From Dendronephthya gigantea (taxonomy: Eukaryota; Cnidaria; Anthozoa; Malacalcyonacea; Nephtheidae): a stretch of DNA of 64,000 bases. The translations under genes and the position numbers were made by a program. The notes under the pieces are model-generated. The model was given only the letters and a program-made list of their open reading frames with translations, made no database searches and had not been told where the DNA came from. Position 1 is the stretch's first letter; every line of letters starts with the position of its first letter. Below, piece after piece: positions 55,705-64,000 of this stretch. Location of the stretch: contig NW_021163012.1 of assembly GCF_004324835.1 (NCBI RefSeq), positions 1,488,001 to 1,552,000 on the forward strand, given 5' to 3'.

Positions 55705-56700
55705 CCTGTTTTCTGAGGAATTCCAAATCCTCCTAACTTTCTGGACTCTTACTTAGTTTCAATTTTGCACACATGTCATTTCCATTTGCGAGGAATTCCA
55801 AATCTTTCTTATTTGAAGGAGAAAGGTCTTAACTTTCTGAACTCTAACTTAATTTCAATTTTGCACACATGTCATTTCCATTTGCAAAGAATTCCAAATC
55901 TGTCTTATTTAAAAAAAAAAGAACCTGACTTTCTGCACTCTTACTTAGTTACAATTTTGCCCACATGTCATTTCCATTGGCGAGGAATTCCAAATCTTTC
56001 TTATTTGAAGGAGAAAGAACTTAACTTTCTGCACTCTTACTTAGTTTCAATTTTGCACACATGCCATTTCAATTTGCGAGGAATTCCAAATCTTTCTTAT
56101 TTGAAGGAGAAAGAACTTAAACTTTTCGCACTCTTACTTAGTTTCAATTTTGCAGACACGTCATATCCATTTGCGAGGAATTCCAAATCTTTCTTATTTG
56201 AAGGAGAAAGAACTTGACTTTTTGCACTCTTACTTAGTTTCAATTTTGCACACATGTCATTTTCATTTGGGAGGAATTCCAAATCCTCCTTATTTAAAAG
56301 AGAAAAAACTTAACCTTCTGCACTCTTACAGAGTTTCAATTTTCAAACATGTCATTTGCATTTGCGAGAAGTTCCAAATCCTCCTTATTTGAAAGAGAGA
56401 ACTTAACTTTCTGCACTCTTACTTAGTTTCAATTTTGCACACATGTCATTTCCATTTGCGAGGAATTCCAAATCCTCCTTATTTAAAAGAGAAAAAACTT
56501 AACCTTCTGCACTCTTACAGAGTTTTAATTTTTACACATGTCATTTCCATTTGCGAGAAGTTCCAAATCCTTCTTATTTGAAAGAGAGAACTTAACTTTC
56601 TGCACTCTTACTTAGTTTCAATTTTGCACACATGTCATTATTTCCATTTCCGAGGAAATCCTAATCCTCCCTATTTGAAAGAGAGAAAGAAAGGAAGAGA
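55705..56700. repeat. F satellite, unit 3 (~10 copies)
   Basis: Ten or so copies, with two shortened variants (TTACAGAGTTTTAATTTTTA) and the same GAAAGAGAGAAAGAAAGG end. Confidence 0.92.
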
Positions 56701-57289
56701 ACGAAGCTTTCTTTATAACTTAGTTTTGTTTCTGCCCAATGTCATTCCTGTATTTTTCAATATCATCATCTTTCCAAAATTTAGATACTTTACCACCATA
56801 ACTTAACAATGACTATTCCCATATCCTCTCATGAACATTACGCCTGTTCTTATATAAGGCAGTCGTTCGGAAGATCATATTTCTAAAGGCCAGGCCTAAA
56901 TGACATCAGTTATTGCTTCCTTTTTAACAATCCCGTGAAGATCTAGTGAAGATATCCTTTATACAGATCCAGTGAAGATATCCTACATTCACCAATTCCC
57001 ATAGCCATAGGATAATGTGGCTTTGCCGTACCCTTCTATGAAAAGCTTGTTAATATGGTGCATCCTAATTTTTTCACATGCAGCCTCTAATTCATATAAT
57101 TTCTCCAAAGACAAAGGCAAGCAATCTGAACTCTTATGACTTACAAGTAAAAGTAGACGTTTGAGAAAAAAAGAAAAGGGTTAAGTATATCCACGTTCTT
57201 CAAACATTTTTTACAGGAAATGGTTTCTGAATCTTTTTCACAACACAGAACTCGCTTTGCTGTATCTTTCTCCTATTCTCTATAATTCA

Positions 57290-57580
57290 ACAACCTAGGA
57301 CAGCTGTATGTCACCCATTATATTATTCCCAAGAAAGAACAAGCGTTGTGAGGTCAACCTATGACAGCTGTATGTCACCCATTATATTATTCCCAAGAAA
57401 GAACAAGCGTTGTGAGGTCAACCTATGACAGCTGTATGTCATCCATTATATAATTTCAAGAAAGAACAAGCGTTGTGAGGTCAACCTATGACAGCTGTAT
57501 GTCATCCATTATATAATTCCAAGAAAGAACTAGCGTTCTGAGGTCAACCTATGACAGCTGTATATCATCAATTATATAAT
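57290..57580. repeat. P satellite, unit 3' (~5 copies)
   Basis: Five copies. The first two are near-identical. The GATCTGACGTCT end piece is missing. Confidence 0.9.
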
Positions 57581-57789
57581 CTTAACCCCACCCTAATTTC
57601 TCTTAACCATAATCCGTCACGATGAGCTTGGAATACGTGGAAGAAAAAGTAAAAATAAATAAATAAAAATAAAACTTTTTACCAGTGGTACTGTATGTAT
57701 TTGAATGTGTAAAAATGCAATATTTAAAAAATAGTATGATAGCAGTAAATAATTAAGAAATATACTATATGTAATTGTATAATTATACG

Positions 57790-58065
57790 ACATAATTAAG
57801 AAATTCTAACGGTTACCACAGGTACTAAAATAATTTTCAATATATTGATGACGATGCGCCAAAACCGGTCGTAGTGAATAAGGGGGAAACTGCCTCTGTT
57901 GCCCCCGTAGAGAAAACACATCTTCTAATCTTCTGAGTTCTGATTGACTTTAACTGAAATTATTAATATGCTGCACTAGCTAGCCGTTTACTCCATCCTG
58001 GCAAAAATTTCAGCGTACGGCCCTACGTGTACGCGTACATTCCTTTTCAAATCCCATCAAATTCC
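57790..58065. repeat. G module, unit 3'
   Basis: A single diverged G module. The exon-like segment is recognisable (FQYIDDDAP) but contains a stop near its start. Confidence 0.75.
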
Positions 58066-58084
58066 AAATTGACATGTTCACACT

Positions 58085-61000
58085 AAAGTTTAAAGTAAAC
58101 ATTTATGCCACTACATGGAACATACTACATGTATATACTATACATATTATGTCATGTGATGCAAAGCTATATATGTAAATAGTAATTTCTACAGCATGTA
58201 CTACATATTATGTCAGGTGATGCAAAGCTATATATTTAAAAAAGTAATTTCTACAGCATGTACGTACTACATATTATGTCATGTTATGTAAAGCTATATA
58301 TTTAAATAGTAATTTCTACAGCATGTACTACATATTATGTCAGGTGATGCAAAGCTATATATTTAAAAAAGTAATTTCTACAGCATGTACTACATATTAT
58401 GTCAGGTGATGCAAAGCTATATATTTAAAAAAGTAATTTCTACAGCATGTACTACATATTATGTCAGGTGATGCAAAGCTATATATTTAAAAAAGTAATT
58501 TCTACGGCATGTACTACATATTATGTCTGTTATGTAAAGCTATATATGTAAATAGTAATTTCTACAGCATGTACTACATATTATTTCATGTGATGCAAGG
58601 CTATATATTTAAATACTAATTTCTACAGAATATACTACATATTAGGCTATGTCAGGTGATGCAAAGCTATATATTTAAATACTAATTTCTAGAGCATGTA
58701 CTACATATTATGCTAGGTGTTGCAAAGCTATATATGTAAATATTAATTTCTACAGCATGAGCATGTACTACATATTATGTCATGTAATGCAAAGCTATAT
58801 AAATAGTACTAATTTCTACAGCATGTACTACTTAATATGTCATGTGATGCAAATTAAGGTATATATTTAAATAGTAATTTCTATGACATGTACTACTTTT
58901 TATGTCAGGTGATGCAAAGCTATATATTTAAATAGTAATTTCTATAGCATGTACTACATATTATGTCAGGTGATGCAAAGCTATATATTTAAATAGTAAT
59001 TTCTAGAGCATGTACTATATATTATGTAATGTAATGCAAAGCTATATATTCAAATAGTAATTTCTCCAGCATGTACTACTTAAAATGTCATGTCATGCAA
59101 ATTAAGGTATATATTTAAATAGTAATTTCTATGACATGTACTACTTTTTATGTCAGGTGATGCAAAGCTATATATTTAAATACTAATTTCTACAGCATGT
59201 ACTACATATTATGTCAGGTGATGCAAATCTATATATTTAAATACTAATTTCTACAGCATGTCTACATATTATGTCAGGTGATGCAAAGCTATATATTTAA
59301 ATACTAATTTCTACAGCATGTACTACATATTATGTCAGGTGATGCAAAGCTATATATTTAAATACTAATTTCTACAGCATGTACTACATATTATGTCAGG
59401 TGATGCAAAGCTATATATTTAAATAGTAATTTCTACAGCATGTTCTACATATTATGTCATGTGATGCAAAGCTATATATTTAAATACTAATTTCTACAGC
59501 ATGTACTACATATTATGTCAGGTAATGCAAAGCTATATATTTAAATACTAATTTCTACAGCATGTACTACATATTATGTCAGGTGATGCAAAGCTATATA
59601 TTTATACTAATTTCTACAGCATGTACTACATATTATGTCATGTGATATCGATGCAAAGCTACATATTTAAATAATAAATTCTATAGCATATGTACTACAT
59701 ATTATGTCAGGTGATGCAAGGCTATATATTTTAATACTAATTTCTACAGCATGTACTACATATTGTGTCAGGTAATGCAAAGCTATATATTTAAATACTT
59801 ATTTCTACAGCATGTACTACATATTATGTCATGTGATGCAAAGCTATATATCTAAATGCTAATTGCTAGAGCATGTACTTCATATTATGTCAGGTGGTGC
59901 AAAGCTATATATTTAAATACTAATTTCTACAGCATGTACTACATATTATCTCAGGTGATGCAAAGCTATATATTTAAATACTAATTTCTAGAGCATGTAC
60001 TACATATCATGTCAGGTGATGCAAAGCTATATATTTAAATACTAATTTTTACAGCATTTACTACATATTATCTCAGCTAGGTAATATGCAAAGCTATATA
60101 TTTAAATACTAATTTCTAGAGCATGTACTACATATTATGTCAGGTGATGCAAAGCTATATATTTAAATACTAATTTCTACAGCATGTACACGTATTACAT
60201 ATTATGTCATGTGATGCAAAGCTATATGTGTAAATAGTAATTTCTAAAGCATGTACTACTTATTATGTCAGGTAATGCAAAGCTATATATTTAAATACTA
60301 ATTTCTAAAGCATGTACTAGTTATTATGTCATGTGATGCAAAGGTATATATTCCCTAATACTAATTTCTATGACATGTACTACTTTTTATGTCATGTGAT
60401 GCAAAGCTTTATATTTCAATACTAATTTCTACAGCATGTACTACATATTATGTCATGTGTTGCAAAGCTATATATATTCAAATACTAATTTCTAGAGCAT
60501 GTACCACTTTTCTTTTTATGTCATGTGATGCAAAGGTATATATTTAAATAGTAATTTCTATGACATGTACTACTTATTATGTCATGTGTTGCAAAGCTAT
60601 ATATTTAAATACTAATTTCTAGAGCATGTACGTACTACATATTATGTCAGGTGATGCAAAGCTATATATTCAAATAGTAATTTCTACAGCATGTACTACA
60701 TATTATGTGACTGTGAGGTGATGCAAAGCTACATATTTAAATACTAATTTCTACAGCATGTACTACTTATTATGTCATGTGATGCAAAGGTATATATTTA
60801 AATACTAATTTCTATAGCATGAACTACATATTATGTCAGGTGATGCAAAGGTATATATTTAAATACTAATTTCTATAGCATGAACTACATATTATGTCAT
60901 GTGATGTAAAGCTATATATTTAAATACTAATTTCTACAGCATGTACTACTTATTATGTCATGTGATGCAAAGGTATATATTTAAATACTAATTTCTATAG

Positions 61001-61345
61001 CATGAACTACATATTATGTCAGGTGATGCAAAGGTATATATTTAAATACTAATTTCTACAGCATGAACTACATATTATGTCATGTGATGCAAAGGTATAT
61101 ATTTAAATACTAATTTCTATAGCATGAACTACATATTATGTCAGGTGATGCAAAGCTATATATTTAAATACTAATATCTACAGCATGTACTACATATTAT
61201 GTCAGGTGATGCAAATCTATATATTTAAATAGTAATTTATACAGCATGTACTATGTACATATCATGTCAGGTGATGCAAGGCTATATATATTTAAATACT
61301 AATTTCTACAGCATGTACGACATATTATGTCAGGTGACGCAAAGC
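58085..61345. repeat. T satellite main array, ~3.2 kb, about 53 copies
   Basis: Nearly uninterrupted head-to-tail 61-bp units. Most carry TATGTCAGGTGATGCAAAGC, a minority ATGTCATGTGATGC. Some neighbouring units share variants (for example AAAAAAGTAATTT at 58230-58500, and TATAGCATGAACTAC at 60810-61140), showing local block amplification. Confidence 0.95.
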
Positions 61346-61590
61346 TCATTTTTTACGAATTAATAACGCGCAATTTGGATTATTAAAAATCCGAATTCAG
61401 TTATTTTTTGGAAAAAAAATTTTCTACTATTCTTAGCCGCGGGTACTCAACGATAATACAGTCATCGCAATGTTGATCATTAGCAAGACTCAAATTCTGC
61501 CTTTTTTAGAAAAACGTTTTTACTGTTTTAGCCGGATTTTTATCGATATCATTTCGCTATTTTCAGTGTGCGCAAATGGACATTTCTGAT
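61346..61590. other. Unique sequence between T and CRE satellites
   Basis: About 245 bp of non-repetitive sequence. It contains GATTATTAAAAATCCGAATTC and several T runs. Nothing recognised. Confidence 0.4.
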
Positions 61591-62362
61591 TATTACGTCA
61601 CAGCATATTTGGTATATTCATGCACCGTGCTATTTCCGATGATTGCGTCACAACTACGCCATATTTGCTATATGCATGCAGCGTGCTATTTCCGATGATT
61701 GCGTCACAACTACGCCATATTTTGCTGTATTCATGCAGCGTGCTATTTCCGATGATTGCGTCACAACTACGCCATATTTTTGTATATTCATGCAGCGTGC
61801 TATTTCCGATGATTGCGTCACAACTACGCCATATTTTGGTATATTCATGCAGCGTGCTATTTCCGATGATTACGTCACAACTACGCAACATTTTGCTGTA
61901 TTCATGCAGCGTGCTATTTCCGATGATTACGTCACAACTACGCCATATTTGGTATATTCATGCAGCGTGCTATATCCGATAATTACGTTACAACTACGCC
62001 ATATTTTGGTATATTCATGCAGCGTGCTATTTCCGATGATTACGTCACAACTACGCCATATTTTGGTATATTCATGCAGCGTGCTATTTCCGATGATTAC
62101 GTCACAACTACGCCATATTTGGTATATTCATGCAGCGTGCTATTTCCGATGATTACGTAACAACTACGCCATATTTGGTATATTCATGCAGCGTGCTATT
62201 TCCGATGATTACGTCACAACTACGCCATATTTTGGTATATTCATGCAGCGTGCTATTTCCGATGATTACGTCACAACTACGCCATATTTGGTATATTCAT
62301 GCAGCGTGCTATTTCCGATGATTACGTAACAACTACGCCATATTTGGTATATTCATGCACCG
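61590..62362. repeat. 57-bp CRE-like satellite, ~13 copies
   Basis: Unit pieces: ATTACGTCACAACTACGCCA, TATTTTGGTATATTCATGCA, GCGTGCTATTTCCGATG. Fourteen CRE-like octamers are present: TTACGTCA in most copies, TTGCGTCA in the first few, TTACGTAA or TTACGTTA in three. A one-base length variant (TTTGG or TTTTGG) shifts the period between 56 and 57. Long open frames on both strands follow from the near-multiple-of-three period. Confidence 0.93.
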
Positions 62363-63109
62363 TACTGTTTCACCATATTCATCTCGCGCAAGATGCATGC
62401 TGGGCATTCAATACCGTCTCGGTATTCAATACCAACTTTTTGCTATTCTACTTTACTATAGCATGCAACGATATTTTCATGCACGGTCGAGTTTCATTCT
62501 TGTAACATTTACTGTACCGGATCATGCAATCATGCAAATTGTACCCCAGAACCGTTTGAGAAGCCACATCGTACCTCGTTGATTGGGGGGTGGGGTCTTA
62601 ACCTATGGCATAATAATGCTTGGTGGCATTTACATTAATAATCATGCACGTCATCAGGCTGAATATTTCCTATGGTACCATTTGTACCTCCTAGCTGATA
62701 ATCCAAGCAAAACTGTGTCAGATATATGGCCAAAACGATTAACAATTACATGCATAAAATACTTGAGTCTGACAAAGTTTTATTGCTTGTCCTAAGCTAA
62801 TTTAAACCTAGCATCTTATGAAACACAATAGGATCTATTTGCACACGTTAGCCAAATAAATACATGCTTTGAAACGTTTTTAGAGTGTGTAAATAAAACC
62901 AATTGACCACCAAGCCCTGCTTGCATGCACAGAAAGATCACTCAGATTAGCACAACAAAAACAGCATAATTTTGAATTTCACAAACCATACACGTTCCAT
63001 GTCATCATACCAGTACCCTGACGTTTTACCCCGAATTGTCCATATGATACCCTGATCTTTTACCCATGATGACCCACCAAATCCATTTAATCCTTTGATT
63101 AACGACTCC
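62363..63109. other. Unique sequence before super-unit 4
   Basis: Starts with CTCGCGCAAGATGCATGCTGGG and a short direct repeat (GTCTCGGTATTCAATACC next to ATTCAATACC). The rest is AT-rich with no convincing coding; the longest frame (62583-62795) lacks an ATG start. Confidence 0.4.
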
Positions 63110-64000
63110 AACGAGCATATCCACAATCAAATGTACAAATACCGTAATGCATGCATCATTTTTTAACTAAATAAATTTGCTACTAGCTGAAAGGTGCCAT
63201 CCATATAGAAATGACATCTATGGGCAGTGTATCCTAGTACCTATTGTTTTTTGAAGCCAGCAGCAAAAAAGCCAATCTTGCTACAGCATATAGCAATAGC
63301 AAACTTTGTTGTCCGTATAGAAACAACAAGAAACTTTCATTTTAATTTGATGGAAACAAATTAACAAAACACACCAAGTTTTTTCTACTAAGGCTTAGAG
63401 AAACACATGTTGCTGTCCTTATAGACTGACAGCAATGAAAAACATTGATACTACGTTTTTTACTGCTAAAGCTTAAAGCAATAGCACCATTTGCTGTCGT
63501 CCTTTTAGACTTAACATCTATGAAAAGGCACATACTGATTTTTTTCCTGCTAAAGCTGGCATATAGCAATACCACAAATGCTGTCCTTATAAACTGACAG
63601 CTATGAAAGGACACGTACTAAGTTTTTTTTTCACTAAAGCTTATAGCAATATTGATAATAGCATTAATTGCCATCCTTATAGACTGACAGCAATGAAAAG
63701 ACACATACTGATTTTTTTCCTGCTAAAGCTTATAGCATTAGCACAATTGCTGTCTTTTTAGACTGACAGCTATGAAAAATGAACATTGTAATATATGATA
63801 AATTTTGCTAAGGCTTATAGCATTAGCACAAGTGCTGTCCTTTTAGACTGACAGCTATGAAAAGATACACATTATCCACACTGATTTTTTTTGCTAAAGC
63901 TTATAGCATTAGCACAATTGCTGTCCTTTTAGACTGACAGCTATGAAAAGAAAACATTGCAATCTAATTAAATTCCCAAGATACCTACAAATGTCTTCCA
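63110..64000. repeat. Super-unit 4, cut by the window edge
   Basis: Begins with the pre-S segment (GGTGCCATCCATATAGAAATGACA at 63190), then an S array longer than in the other units, and reaches the first bases of the small open frame's 5' flank (CATTGCAATCTAATTA, 63953 onward). Confidence 0.88.
63260..63955. repeat. S array, unit 4
   Basis: About nine S copies, the longest S array in the window. The copies nearest the right end are the most alike. Confidence 0.85.

Larger units (their letters stand above)
52336..57000. repeat. Super-unit 3 (partly shortened)
   Basis: Same order, but the S array has shrunk to about 150 bp, part of the M block (the equivalent of 41950-42480) is missing, and the P array has about six units. 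It ends with the GATCATATTTCTAAAGGCC piece at about 56870. Confidence 0.9.
57001..61345. repeat. Super-unit 3', truncated, with T-satellite expansion
   Basis: Lacks the S array and small open frame. It starts inside the M block, has a P array of about five units (57290-57580) and one G module (57795-58060), then the T satellite runs on for about 3.2 kb instead of giving way to the F array. Confidence 0.85.

Noticed and set aside
42685-61345. CRISPR array
   Set aside because: Units are contiguous degenerate tandem repeats without unique spacers, in a eukaryotic genome with introns.
61598-62321. Repeat protein encoded by the 57-bp satellite
   Set aside because: Open frames occur on both strands and in several frames because the period is near a multiple of three, and one-base length variants break each of them.
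40960-63955. Hammerhead-type ribozyme in the S satellite
   Set aside because: The S unit has two short stems and a GAAA, but no CUGAUGA core, so the fold is not a hammerhead.
39000-64000. LTR element, LINE or virus-derived element as the source of the repeats
   Set aside because: I looked for reverse transcriptase, integrase, protease, capsid or transposase motifs in the frames provided and saw none; there are no long terminal direct repeats with matching inner parts.

Overview
The window reads as nuclear DNA of an early-branching animal, AT-rich overall. Evidence for this: spliced genes with short GT-AG introns (mostly 80-500 bp), animal-type families (an IGFBP-type domain protein, a Regnase/N4BP1-type RNase, a CNNM-like transporter, Rab-like GTPase, SMC6), close gene packing, and several small DNA-transposon relics (MITEs). 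A sponge or cnidarian is my best guess; nothing in the window fixes the species.

Region 1 (1-31.7 kb) is gene-dense. In order: the 3' end of an unknown + strand gene; MTHFS (minus) and AMD1 (plus), head to head with 299 bp between their start codons; a single-domain IGFBP-like secreted protein; a Rab-like GTPase; a glutaredoxin-DEP-DUF547 fusion; SMC6 with 29 coding exons; a DUF21/CBS (CNNM/MAM3-like) membrane transporter with 10 coding exons; and an RNase with N4BP1-like KH region, UBA-like segment, NYN nuclease domain and CCCH zinc finger. I traced the coding exons of all the spliced genes by hand. Each sums to a whole number of codons: AMD1 332 aa, Rab-like 218, Grx-DEP-DUF547 477, SMC6 1101, CNNM-like 453, Regnase-like 712. 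Introns carry MITEs, a dispersed hairpin repeat and one 82-bp-arm palindrome.

Region 2 (31.7-39 kb) has no recognisable protein gene. It holds the probable 3' UTR of the RNase gene, tRNA-derived repeat pieces, a 394-bp MITE, and a 2.95-kb palindrome (34779-37726) whose arms carry arrays of tRNA-Leu/Ser-like sequences and whose centre is a purine/pyrimidine tract.

Region 3 (39-64 kb) is a nested repeat landscape. A 5.6-6 kb super-unit occurs about three and a half times in direct order, with a fourth copy starting at the right edge. Each unit contains, in fixed order, an S array (about 75 bp), a small open frame followed by AATAAA, a block of diverged ~250-bp modules, a P array (63 bp), blocks of T repeats (61 bp) interleaved with two 'G' modules, and an F array (96 bp). 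Between units 3 and 4 the T satellite has expanded to about 3.2 kb, followed by a 57-bp satellite bearing a CRE-like site in every copy. Several short segments in the units sit between good splice consensus sites and translate to conserved peptides, so the region may be a decayed or very unusual tandem gene family. That reading is inference. I see no reverse transcriptase, integrase, capsid or transposase coding anywhere.
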